A stretch of 64,000 bases of DNA. Origin: Zoroaster sp. YZ-2022 (lineage: Eukaryota > Echinodermata > Asteroidea > Forcipulatida > Zoroasteridae). Shown one piece after another: positions 21,319 to 34,700 of this stretch. The stretch is from NCBI GenBank assembly GCA_029582265.1, contig CM055822.1:248001-312000 (forward strand). The letters run 5' to 3'. The notes under the pieces were generated by a model, which was not told where the DNA came from, ran no database searches, and saw only the letters and a list, made by a program, of their open reading frames with translations. The translations under genes were made by a program, and so were the position numbers. The stretch's first letter is position 1. Every line of letters begins with the position of its first letter.

Positions 21319-21597
21319 TAAAACAGAGGTACAGGGAGGAAAAATGGATTGTGCAGATTTTTAAGTGTAAAGCAAAACAATGAAATATTTAGACTGGGTA
21401 TTTACACTGAAGAAAAGTATCACAAATGGGTGATATTTCATGCAAATACTGTACATGTAAAAGGCTTATTTCTTTTCCGTGTGAAAACACAACTTGATGA
21501 GATTTTGGGATTTTGTTTTGGTTTCACTTGAAACAGAACCATTTACTTGTATTCAGTGTACATACATCACAATCCCATGCTAACATTTGAATTTCAC

Positions 21598-21664
21598 CCC
21601 CAATTCAATGTTGGTTTGACCAATTACTGCGGCTTGTCCGACCTTTCCCAACATTGAATTGGGG
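21598..21664. repeat. Hairpin of piggyBac 2
   Basis: CCCCAATTCAATGTTGG (21598-21614) and its exact reverse complement (21648-21664) flank a 33-base loop. It shares its stem core with the hairpin after the transposase in element 1. Confidence 0.82.
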
Positions 21665-21689
21665 TTGAAGGCAAATAGTACAGATTGCC

Positions 21690-22265
21690 AATCATGATGT
21701 GGTATTTTCAAAAGCAAGGAACTATGCACATAGGTTGTGTACATTGTTTACAGATCATCTTTGTTTTGTTTTCGCCTGCTCAATTTGCGGTTACTGCAAA
21801 CAATGCAGTCTCATTACTTTTCCATTTGGGGTTTTTGCCAGATAGTGCTGTTGCCCCGTCAACTCGATAGGAATATGGTATTCTCAACTGACTTGTTGCG
21901 TTACGTTCCCAACCCAACAGCAAGCCCTGTACAATCCCTATACGAAAATCAAGGTTACTGACATTTTGTTCCTGCCATGCTGGTGAATACACTCATATTG
22001 ACAATACAGACATTCAGCATATGGAAAAAAACTCCTTTTTCCACCATTTCAAAGCTTCTTCTGTGTATGATTGTAGTACTGAAAACATTGGCTCTAAAAG
22101 ATCAGTTCCACCCATGTTTTTGTTGTAATCTTCAATACAATTGGGCTTCATAACATCACGAAACCACTCAGGTTCTTATTACACCGAATCGCTTTTTGGA
22201 CAAATCAAAAGTGTTGCCTACATTAGTTAAAAGTATTACAGATTTTTTCCACTTCCACCTTTCAC
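21690..22265 (-). pseudogene. piggyBac transposase C-terminal part, broken
   Basis: Minus-strand blocks in order: WKKSVILLTNVGNTFDLSKK, RFGVIRT; after a frame change WFRDVMKPNCIEDYNKNMGG, then GTD; KWWKKEFFSIC; after another change QNVSNLDFRIGIVQGLLLGW; and MICKQCTQPMCIVPCF with an in-frame stop before KYH. This aligns with the same stretch of element 1 (SNLDFR, GLLxGWERN, ICKQC). The third catalytic Asp (GTD) is kept. Frameshifts and stops show it is dead. The first two catalytic Asp motifs would lie in the gap. Confidence 0.82.
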
Positions 22266-22765
22266 NNNNNNNNNNNNNNNNNNNNNNNNNNNNNNNNNNN
22301 NNNNNNNNNNNNNNNNNNNNNNNNNNNNNNNNNNNNNNNNNNNNNNNNNNNNNNNNNNNNNNNNNNNNNNNNNNNNNNNNNNNNNNNNNNNNNNNNNNNN
22401 NNNNNNNNNNNNNNNNNNNNNNNNNNNNNNNNNNNNNNNNNNNNNNNNNNNNNNNNNNNNNNNNNNNNNNNNNNNNNNNNNNNNNNNNNNNNNNNNNNNN
22501 NNNNNNNNNNNNNNNNNNNNNNNNNNNNNNNNNNNNNNNNNNNNNNNNNNNNNNNNNNNNNNNNNNNNNNNNNNNNNNNNNNNNNNNNNNNNNNNNNNNN
22601 NNNNNNNNNNNNNNNNNNNNNNNNNNNNNNNNNNNNNNNNNNNNNNNNNNNNNNNNNNNNNNNNNNNNNNNNNNNNNNNNNNNNNNNNNNNNNNNNNNNN
22701 NNNNNNNNNNNNNNNNNNNNNNNNNNNNNNNNNNNNNNNNNNNNNNNNNNNNNNNNNNNNNNNNN
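22266..22765. other. Assembly gap 1 (500 N)
   Basis: Exactly 500 N, the usual placeholder for a gap of unknown size. It separates piggyBac element 2 from the satellite, so the left edge of the array is not seen. Confidence 0.98.
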
Positions 22766-25700
22766 TTAAAATTTAAAATTTTTTAAACCCAAACGGCCTC
22801 CATGGACACTTATCCCCTTTGTAAATACGGTGGTCCAACTTGCCTGCGGATTCACCTGCAAACAATACAACACTATATACAGTGTTACAAAAAAAACATT
22901 TCTAGGGTTGGGGAATAAATTTAAAGTTTTCAAGGGGAGGCCGATAATTTTATATCTAAATTAAAGCTTAGGTTTCTCCTTTCAGAAAAAACCATACTTT
23001 CAATTTAGATGGATAATATTTCTGTACCTTGTAAACGGCCTCCCATGGACACTTAGCCTCTCTAAAAAATACGGCAACTTCAACACGCATGGGTTTCACC
23101 GCAAAACAATACAGCACTATACAGTCTTACAGTGCCTGAAAAAAAATTTTTCTAGGGTTGGGAATAATTTTAAAATTTTCAAGGAAGGGAAGCCGATAAT
23201 TTTATATCAAGAGAATTAAAGCTTAGGTTCTCCTTTCATAAAACAAATTCATACTTTTTGAATTTGGATAATTATTTTCTTGTACATATATGAAAGCGGC
23301 CTCCGTGGACATAGCCATCTGTAAAATACGGTCAACTTGCATGCGGTTTCACCGCAAACAATATGGTATTCATACACTATACAGTCTTACAAAAATACTT
23401 TTCTAGGGTTGGGAATAACTTTAAATTTTTAAAGTTTTCATGAGGCCGATAATTTATATCTAAATTAAAGCCGGTTCTCCCCTTTCATAAAAACACCATA
23501 CTTTTTGAATTTGATAATTATTTCGTGTATAACGGCGGCCTCATGGACCTTATAGCCCTCTGTTGTAAAATACGGTCAACTTGCACGCTGGGGTTTTCAC
23601 CTCAAACAATACAACTACAGCACTATACAGTGCCAGTGTTACTTTGAAAAACATTTTTTCTAGGTTTTTGGGAATAAGTTTTTTAAAGTTTTCAAGGGGA
23701 CCCGATAATTTTATATCTAAATTAAGCAGGATATACGCATAAACACTATACTGAATTTGGATAATTATTTCGTACCAAACGGCCTCATGGACATAGCCCT
23801 CTATGAAATACGGTCAACTTGCATCAGTTTCACCGCAACCAATACAACACTATACAGTGCTTTAGCAATATACATTTTCTAGGGTTGAATAACACAATTT
23901 TCCGGATGATAATTTGCTCGCTAAATTCGCTTAGGAATTAACTCCCTTTCAAAAAAACCACCATACTTTTGAATTTGGATAATCGTATTTTGCACCTTAA
24001 ACGGCCTCCATGGCCTCCTTGTGATTAATACTTAGCCATTTGTAAAATACGGTCAATCTTGCTACGGTGGGTTTCACCGCAAACAATACAGCACTATACA
24101 GTCTTACGAAAAAAAAAACTTTTCTAGGGTTGTAATAACTTTTAAAGTTTTCAAGGAGGCCCGATAATTTTATATCTAAATTTAAAGCTTAAGGGTTCTC
24201 CGCTTTCGAAAAACACCATACTTTTGAATTTGGATAATTATTTTGTACCTTAAACGCCTCTTATGGACACTTAGTCCCTCTGTAAAATACGGTCAACTTG
24301 CATGCGGTTTCACCGCAAACAATACAACACTATATACAGTGTTACAAAAAAATAACATTTCTAGGGTTGGAAATAACTTTTAAAAATTTTTCAAAGGGAG
24401 GCCGATACAATTTTGTATCTAAATTAAAAGCTTAGGTTCTCCCCTTTCAGAAAAACACCATACTTTCCAATTTGGGATAATTATTTCGTACCTTAAACGG
24501 CTTGGCTCCATGGACCATAGCCATAGTCTCTGTAAAATACGGTCAACTTGCATCGGTTTCACCGCAACCAATACAGCACTATACAGTCTTACGAAAAAAC
24601 ATTTCTGGGTTGGAAATAACTTTTGACAATTTTCAAAGGGAAAGTACCATAAATTTATAACTAAATTAAATCATATGTTCTCCCCTTTCAGAAAAACACT
24701 AAACTTTTGAAATTGCATAATTATCGTTCGGTACCTTAAACGCACAGCCTCCATGGACATAGCGATCCTCCTGTAAAATACGGTCAACTTGCCTGCGGTT
24801 TCACCGCAAAACAATACAACACTATATACAGTCTTACGAAAAAAACTTTTTTCTAGGGTTGGGAATAACTTTTTAAAGGTTTTCAAGGGAGCCGATAATT
24901 TACATATATCTTCCAAATTAAAGCTTAGGTTCTCCGCTTTCATAAAAACAACATACTTTTTTATTTGGATAATTATTTCGTAACTTTAAAACGGCCTCCG
25001 TGGCCACTCATAGCCATCTGTAAATACGGTCAACTTGCATGGTTTTCACCGCAAACAATACAACACTATACATTCTTACGAAAAACTTTTCTAGGGTTGG
25101 GAATAACTTTTAAAGTTTTCAAGGAGGCCGATAATTTTATATCTAAATTAAAGCTTAGGTTCTCCGCTTCTCATACAAAACACCATACTTTTTGAATTTG
25201 GCTAATTATTTTTGTACCTTAAACGGCCTCCATGGACACTAGCCCTCTGTAAAATACGGTCCAACTCTGCATGCGCGGTTTCACCGCAAACAATACAGCA
25301 CTATAATTATACAGTGTTACAAAAAAAAACATTTCTAGGGTTAGAATAACTGTTAAAAGTTTTCAAAGGGAGGCCGATAATTTTATATCTAAATTAAAGC
25401 TTAGGTTCTCCCCTTTCAGAAAACACCATACTTTCCAATTTGGATAATTATTTCTGGGTACGTAAACGGCGGCTCCATGGATGCACTTGTAGCCCTCTGT
25501 AAAAAATACCGGCCAGCAACTTGCACGCGGTTTCACCGCAAACAATACAGCACTATATACAGTCTTGCAAAAAACATTTCTATGGTTGGGAATAACTTTT
25601 AAAGTTTTCAAGGAGTGCCGATAATTTTATATCTAAATTAAAGCTTAGTTCTCCCCTTTCAAAAAAACCCCATACCTTTTTGAATTTGGATAAATATCGT

Positions 25701-28700
25701 TCCTTAAACGGCCTCCATGGACACTTAGCCCTCTGTGAACAAATACAGTCAATCCTTGCATGCGGTTTCACCGCAACCAATACAGCACTATATACAGTGT
25801 TACAAAAAAATACATTTCTAGGGTTTGGGAAATAACTTTACAATTTTCAAGGGGCCGATAATTTTATATCTAAATTAAAAGCTTGGGTTCTCCCCTTTCA
25901 GAAAAACACCATACTTTTGAATTTGGATAATTATTTCGTACCTTAAACGGCCTCCATGGACATAGCCCTCTGTAAAATACGGTCAAGCTTTGCACGCGGA
26001 TTTCACCGCAAACAATACAACACTATATACAGATCTTACAAAAAAAAAAAAATTCTAGGGTTGGGAATAAGTTTTAAAAGGGTTTTCTCAAAGGCCGATA
26101 ATTGTATATCTAAATTTAAAAAGCTTAGGTTCTCCCCTTTCAGAAAAACACCATACTTTTGAATTTGGATAATATTTCGTACACCTAACTTAAAACGGCC
26201 TCCGTGGACACCTTAGCCATCTTGTAAAATACGGTCAACTTGCACGCGGTTTCACCGCAACCAATACAACACTATACAGTGTTACGAAAAAATACATTTC
26301 TGGGGGGTTGGGAATAACTTTTACAGTTTTCAAGGGGAGGCCGATAATTTATATCCAAATTAAAGCTTGGGTTCTCCGCTTTCGCCAAAAACACCATACT
26401 TTTGAATTTGGATAATTATTTCGTACCTATAAACGGCCTCCATGGACACTTAAGCCATCTGTAAAATACGGTCAACTTGCATGCGGTTTCACCGCAAAAT
26501 ACAACACTATACGGTCTTGAAAAAAACTTTTCTAGGGTTGGGAATAACTTTTAAAGTTTTCAAGGAGGCCGATAATTTTATATCTAAATTAAAGCAGGGT
26601 TCTCCCTTTCAAAAAACCCCATACTTTTGAAATTGGATAATTATTTCGTACCTTAAACGGCCTCCATGGACTGCTTATCCCTTTGTAAAATACGGTCAAC
26701 TTGCTGCGGATTCACCGCAAACAATACAACACTATATACAGTGTTACAAAAAAACATTTCTAGGGTTGGGAATAACTTTTAAAGTTTTCAAGGAGGCCGA
26801 TAATTTTATATCTAAATTAAAAGTTCTCCCCTTTCATAAAACACCATACTTTTTGAATTTGGATAATTATTTCGTACCTTAAACGGCCTCCATGGACATA
26901 TCCATCTGTAAAATACGGTCAACTTGCATGGGGTTTTCACCGCAAACAATACAGCACTATACAGTCTTACGAAAAAAACATTTCTAGGGTTGGGAATAAT
27001 TTAAAAGTTTTCAAGGGGGCCGATAATTTTATATCTAAATTAAAAGCTTAGGTTCTCCCCTTTTCATAAAAACACCATACTTTTGAATTTGGATAATGGT
27101 ATTTCGTACCTTAAACGGCCTCCATGGACATAGCCATCTGTAAATACGGTCAACTTGCAACCGGTTTCACCGCAAACAATACCCCACTAAACAGTCTTAA
27201 AAAAAAAAAAACATTTCTAGGGTTGGGAATAACTTTACAGTTTTCAAGGGAGGCCGATAATTTTATATCTAAATTAAAGCTTAGGTTCTCTCCTTTCATA
27301 AAAACACCTTTTTGAATTTGGATAATTATTTCGTACCTTAAACGGCCTCCATGGACATTAGCCCTCTGTAAATACGGTCAACTTGCTGCGGTTTCACCGC
27401 AAACAATACCAACACTATACAGTCTTACAAAAAAAACATTTCTAGGGTTGGGAAATACTTTAAAATTTTCAAAGGGGAGGCCGATAATTTTATATCTAAA
27501 TTAAAGCTTAGGTTCCCCCCTTTCAAAAAAACACCATACTTTTGAATTTGGATAATTATTTCGTACCTTAAACGGCCTCCATGGACACTTAGCCCTCTGT
27601 AAAATACGGTCAACTTGCACGCGGTTTCACCGCAAACAATACAGCACTATACAGTGTTACAAAAAAACATTTCTATGGTTGGGAATAACTTTTAAAGTTT
27701 TCAAGGGAGGCCGATAATTTTATCTAAATTAAACTTAGGTTCTCCCCTTTCAAAAAAACCATACTTTCCAAATTGGATAATTATTTCGTACCTTAAACAG
27801 CCTCCGTGGACATAGCCATCTGTAAAATACGGCAAACTTACGCGGTTTCACCGCAAACAATACAGCACTATACAGTCTTGAAAAAAACATTTCTAGGGTT
27901 GGGAATAACTTTTAAAGTTTTTCAAGGAGGCCGATAATTTTATATCTAAATTAAAACAGGTTCTCCACTTTCATAAAAACACCTTACTTTTGAATTTGGA
28001 TAATTATTTCGTACCTTAAACGGCCTCCATGGACACATATCCCTTTATGTAAAAATACGGTCAACTTGCCTGCGGATTCACCGCAAACAATACCAGCACT
28101 ATATACAGTGTTACAAAAAACATTTCTAGGGTTGGGAATAACTTTTAAAGTTTTCAAGGGAGGCCGATAATTTTATATCTAAATTAATTCATCGGTTCTC
28201 CCTTTCATAAAACACCATACTTTTGAATTTGGATAATTATTTCTGTACCTTAAACGGCCTCCATGGACATAGCCATCTGTAAAATACGGTCAACTTGCAT
28301 GCGGTTTCACCGCAAACTATACAACACTATACAGTCTTACGAAAAAAAAACTTTTTCTAGGGTTGGGAATAACTTTTAAAAGTTTTTTCAAGGGAGGCCG
28401 ATAATTTTATATCTAAATTAAAAGCAGGGTTCCCCCTTCAGAAAAAACCCATACTTTTGAAATTGAATAATTATTTCGTACCTTAAACTGCCTCCATTTA
28501 CACTTATCCCTTTGTAAAATACGGTCAACTTGCCTGCGGATTCACCGCAAACAATACAGCACTATATACAGTGTTACAAAAACAACATTTCTAGGGTTGG
28601 GAATAACTTTTAATGTTTTCAAGGGAGGCCGATAATTTTGTATCTAAATTAAAGCTTAGGTTCTCCCCTTTCATAAAAACACCATACTTTTGAATTTGGA

Positions 28701-31700
28701 TAATTATTTCGTACCCAAACGGCCTCTATGGACACTTAGCCCTCTGTAAAATACGGTCAACTTGCGGGGTTTCACCGCAAACAATACAGCACTATACAGT
28801 GATCTTACGAAAAACTTTTCTAGGGTTGGGAATAACTTTTACAATTTTCAAGGGGATGCCGATAATTTTATATCTAAATTAAAAGCTTAGGTTCTCACCT
28901 CTCATATAAACACCATACTTTTGAATTTGGATAATTATTTCGTACCTTAAACGACCTCCATGGACATAGCCCCATCTGTAAATAAGGTCAACTTGCCTGC
29001 GGTTTCACCGCAAACAATACAACACTATACAGTCTTACGAAAAAAAATTTTTTCTGGGGTTGGGAATAACTTTTAAAGTTTTCAAGGGAGGCCGATAATT
29101 TTATATCTAAATTAAAAAGCTTAAGTTCTCCCCTTTCATAAAAAACACCATACTTTTGTATTTTGTATAATATTTTCGTACCTTAAACGGCCTCCATGGA
29201 CACTTAGCCATCTGTAAAATACGGTCAACTTGCACGCGGTTTCACCGCAAACAATACAACACTATACAGTCTTACGAAAAAACATTTCTAGGTTGGGGAA
29301 TAACTTTTAAAGTTTTCAAGGGAGGCCGATAATTTTATATCTAAATTAAAGCTTACGTTCTCCCTTTCATAAAACACCATACTTTTGAATTTGGATAATT
29401 ATTTCGTACCTTAAACGGCCTCCATGGACATAGCCCTCTGTAAAATACGGTCCAACTTGCATGCGGTTTCACCGCAAACAATACAACACTATAACAGTCT
29501 TACAAAAAAACATTTCTAGGGTTGGGAATAACTTTTTAATGTTTTCAAGGAGGCCGATAATTTTATATCTAAATTAAGCCAGGTTCTCTCCTTTCAGAAA
29601 AAACACCATGTAGGTTCTCCCCTTTCAAAAAAACCCATACTTTTGAATTTGAATAATTATTTCGTACCTTAAACGGCCTCCATGGACACTTAGCCATCTG
29701 AAAATACGGTCAACTTGCCTGCGGTTTCACCGCAAACAATACAAGCACTATATACAGTGTTACAAAAAAACATTTCTAGGGTTGGGAATAACTTTTAAAG
29801 TTTTCAAGGGAGGCCGATAATTTTATATCTAAATTAAAAGCTTAGGTTCTCCCTTTCATTAAAAAACACCATACTTTTGAATTTGGATAATGATTTCGTA
29901 CCTTAAACGGCCTCCATGGACACTTAGCCATCTGAAAAATACGGTCAACTTGCATGCGGTTTCACCGCAAACAATACAGCACTATACAGTCTTACGAAAA
30001 AAACTTTTCTGGGTTGGGAATAACTTTTAAAGTTTTCAAGGGAATGATAATTTTATATCTAAATTAAAGCAGGTTCTCCCTTTCAGAAAAACCCCCATAC
30101 TTTTGAATTTGGATAATTATTTCGTACCTTAAACGGCCTCCATGGACACCCTTTGTAAAATACCAACTTGCCTGCGGTTTCAAAAAATACAGCACTATAT
30201 ACAGTCTTACAAAAAAACATTTCTGGGTTGGTTCGGGGATTTTCAAAAACAGGGTGTCACTGAAAAACCCCATACTTTGGTTTTATTTCGTACCTTAAAC
30301 GGCCTCCATGGCCACTTAGCCCTCTGTAAAATACGGTCAACTTGCATGCGGTTTCACCGCAAACTATACAGCACTATACAGTCTTACGAAAAAAAACTTT
30401 TCTAGGGTTGGGAATAACTTTTACAATTTTCAAGGGAGGCCGATAATTTTATATCTAAATTAAAGCTTAGGTTCTCCCCTTTCAGAAAAACGTCATACTT
30501 TTGAATTTGGATAATTATTTCGTACCTTAAACGGCCTCCATGGACACTAGCCCTCTGTAAAATACGGTCAACTTCTGCGGTTTCACCGCAAACAATACAG
30601 CACTATATACAGTCTTACGAAAAAACATTTCTAGGGTTGGGAATAACTTTTAAAATTTTCAAAGGAGGCCGATAATTTTATATCTAAATTAAAGCTTAGG
30701 TTCTCCTTTCAGAAAAACACCATACTTTTGAATTTGGATAATTATTTCGTACCTTAAACGGCCTCCATGGACACTTAGCCATCTGTAAAATACGGTCAAC
30801 TTGCATGCGGTTTCACCGCAACCACAATACAAGCACTATATACTGTGTTAAAAAAAAACATTTCTAGGGTTGGGAATAACTTTTAAAGTTTTCAAGGAGG
30901 CCGATAATTTTATATCTAAATTAAAAGCTTAGGTTCTCTCGCTTTCAGAAAAACACCATACTTTTGAATTTGGATAATTATTTGTGCCTTAAACGGCCTC
31001 CATGGACACTTAGCCATCTGTAAAATACGGTCAACTTTTGCATCCGGTTTCACCGCAACCAATACAACACTATACAGTCTTACAAAAAAAAACATTTCTA
31101 GGGTTTGGGAAATAACTTTTACAATTTTCAAGGGAGGCCGATAATTTTATATCTAAATTAAAGCTTAGGTTCTCCTTTTCAGAAAAACACCATACTTTCA
31201 ATTTGGATAATTATTTCGTACCTTAAACGGCCTCCATGGACACTAGCCCTCTGTAAAATACCGGCAACTTGCACGCGGTTTCACCGCAAACAATACAACA
31301 CTATACAGTCTTACGAAAAAACTTTTCTAGGGTTAATAACTTTTAAAGTTTTCAAGGAGGCCGATAATTTTATATCTAAATTAAAGCTTAGGTTCTCCCT
31401 TTCATAAAAACACCATACTTTTGAATTTGGATAATTATTTCGTACCTTAAACGGCCTCCATGGACACCTCTGTAAAAATACGGTCAACTTGCACGCGGTT
31501 TCACCGCAAACAATACAGCACTATACAGTGTTCCAAAAAAACATTTCTATGGTTGGGAATAACTTTTTAAGTTTTCAAGGGAGGCCGATAATTTTATATC
31601 TAAATTAAAGCTTAGGTTCTCCCCTTTCAGAAAAACACCATACTTTTTGAATTTGATAATTATTTCGTACCTTAAACGGCCTCCATGGACATAGCCATCT

Positions 31701-34700
31701 GTAAAATACGGTCAACTTGCGCGGTTTCACCGCAAACAATACAGCACTATACAGTGTTACAAAAAAAAAACATTTCTAGGGTTGGGAATAATAACTTTTA
31801 AAGTTTTCAAGGGAGGCCGATAATTTTATATCTAAATTAAAGCTTAGGTTCTCCCCTTTCAGAAAAACACCATACTTTTGAATTTGGATAATTATTTCGT
31901 ACCTTAAACGGCCTCCATGGACACTTAGCCATCTGTAAAATACGGTCAACTTGCACGCGGTTTCACCGCAAACAATACAGCACTATACAGTCTTACGAAA
32001 AAAAAACTTTTCTAGGGTTGGGAATAACTTTTAAAGTTTTCAAGGGAGGCCGATAATTTTATATCTAAATTAAAGCTTAGGTTCTCCCCTTTCATAAAAA
32101 ACACCATACTTTTGAATTTGGATAATTATTTCGTACCTTAAACGGCCTCCATGGACACTTAGCCATCTGTAAAATACGGTCAACTTGCATGCGGTTTCAC
32201 CGCAAACAATACAGCACTATACAGTCTTACGAAAAAAAACTTTTCTAGAGTTGGGAATAACTTTTAAAGTTTTCAAGGGAGGCCGATAATTTTATATCTA
32301 AATTAAAGCTTAGGTTCTCCCCTTTCAGAAAAACCGCATACTTTTGAAATTGAATAATTATTTCATACCTTAAACGGCCTCCATGGACACTTATCCCTTT
32401 GTAAAATACGGTCAACTTGCCTGCGGATTCACCGCAACCAATACAGCACTATACAGTGTTACAAAAAAAAACATTTCTAGGGTTGGAAATAACTTTTTCA
32501 ATTTTCAAGGGAGGCCGATAATTTTATATCTAAATTAAAGCTTAGGTTCTCCCTTTGAAAAAACACCATACTTTTTGAATTTGGATAATTATTTCGTACC
32601 TTAAACGGCCTCCATGGACACTTAGCCCTCTGTAAAATACGGTCAACTTGCATCCGGTTTCACCGCAACCAATACAGCACTATACAGTGTTACGAAAAAA
32701 AACTTTTCTAGGGTTGGGAATAACTTTTAAAATTTTCAAGGAGAGGCAGATAATTTTATATCTTAATTAAATCTTAGGTTATCCCCTTTCAGAAAAACAC
32801 CATACTTTTGAATTTGGATAATTATTTCGTACCTTAAACGGCCCCCATGAGCCCTCTGTAAAATACGGTCAACTTGCATCCGGTTTCACCGCAACCAATA
32901 CAGCACTATACAGTGTTACAAACAAAAACATTTCTAGGGTTGGAAATAACTTTTACAATTTTCAAGGGAGGCCGATAATTTTATATCTAAATTAAAGCTT
33001 AGGTTCTCCCCTTTCATAAAAACACCATACTTTTGAATTTGGATAATTATTTCGTACCTTAAACGGCCTCCGTGGACACTTAGCCATCTGTAAAATACGG
33101 TCAACTTGCACGCGGTTTCACCGCAAACAATACAGCACTATACAGTCTTACGAAAAAACTTTTCTAGGGTTGGGAATAACTTTTAAAGTTTTCAAGGGAG
33201 GCCGATAATTTTATATCTAAATTAAAGCTTAGGTTCTCCCCTTTCAGAAAAACACCATACTTTTGAATTTGGATAATTATTTCGTACCTTAAACGGCCTC
33301 CATGGACATAACCCTCTGTAAAATACGGTCAACTTGCACGCGGTTTCACCGCAAACAATACAGCACTATACAGTCTTACGAAAAAACTTTTCTAGGGTTG
33401 GGAATAACTTTTAAAGTTTTCAAGGGAGGCCGATAATTTTATATCTAAATTAAAGCTTAGGTTCTCCGCTTTCATAAAAACACCATACTTTTGAATTTGG
33501 ATAATTATTTCGTACCTTAAACGGCCTCCATGGACACTTAGCCATCTGTAAAATACGGTCAACTTGCATGCGGTTTCACCGCAAACAATACAGCACTATA
33601 CAGTCTTACGGAAAACTTTTCTAGGGTTTGGGAATAACTTTTAAAGTTTTTCAAGGAGGCCGATAATTTTATATCTAAATTAAAGCTTAGGTTTCTCGCT
33701 TTATAAAAACACCATACTTTTGAATTGGGATAATTATTTCGTACCTTAAACGGCCTCCATGGACATAGCCCTCTGTAAAATACCGTCAACTTGCATGGGG
33801 TTTCACCGCAAACAATACAGCACTATACAGTCTTACAAAAATAAACTTTTCTAAGGTTTGGGAATAACTTTTAAAGTTTTCAAGGGAGGCCGATATTGTT
33901 ATATCTAAATTAAAGCTTAGGTTCTCCCCTTTCAGAAAAAAAACATACTTTTGAATTTGAATAATTATTTCGTACCTAAACGGCCTCCATGGACGCTTAG
34001 CCATCTGTAAAATACGGTCAACTTGCATGCGGTTTCACCGCAAACAATACAGCACTATATACAGTGTTACGAAAAAACATTTCTAGGGTTTGGGAATAAC
34101 TTTAAAGTTTTCAAGGGGAGGCCGATAATTTTATATCTAAATTAAAGCTTAGGTTCTCCCTTTCAGAAAAACACCATACTTTAAATTTTGGATAATTATT
34201 TCGTACCTTAAACGGCCTCCATGGACACTTAGCCATCTTGTAAAAATACGGTCAACTTGCCTGCGGTTTCACCCGCAAACAATACAGCACTATACAGTCT
34301 TACAAAAAAACATTTCTAGGGTTGGGAATAACTTTTAAATTTTTCAAGGGAGGCCGATAATTTTATATCTAAATTAAAGCTTAGGTTTCTACCCTTTCAG
34401 AAAAACACCATACTTTTGAATTTGGATAATTATTTCGTACCTTAAACGGCCTCCATGGACACTTAGCCCTCTGTAAAATACGGTCAACTTACATCCGGTT
34501 TCACCGCAAACAATACAACACTATACAGTCTTACAAAAAAAAACTTTTCTAGGGTTGGGAAATAACTTTAAATTTTTCAAGGAGGCCGATAATTTATATC
34601 TAAATTAAAGCTTAGGTTCTCCCCTTTCAGAAAAACACCATACTTTCAATTTGGATAATTATTTCGTACCTTAAACGGCCTCCATGGACACAGCCATCTG

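Larger units (their letters stand above)
20754..22265 (-). mobile_element. piggyBac element 2, 3' part, runs into gap
   Basis: The end TTAACCCTTTCATTACCAGC at 20754 matches the reverse complement of the right end of element 1 almost base for base. Going inward (minus strand read backwards) come a nested SINE (20966-21318), the family hairpin (21598-21664) and the C-terminal part of a transposase (21690-22265). The 5' half and the left terminus are lost in the 500-N gap. Reading direction is opposite to element 1. Confidence 0.85.

Noticed and set aside
22196..22786. 196-codon ORF spanning gap 1
   Set aside because: Most of it is N. Only about 30 real codons remain, from unrelated sides of the gap.
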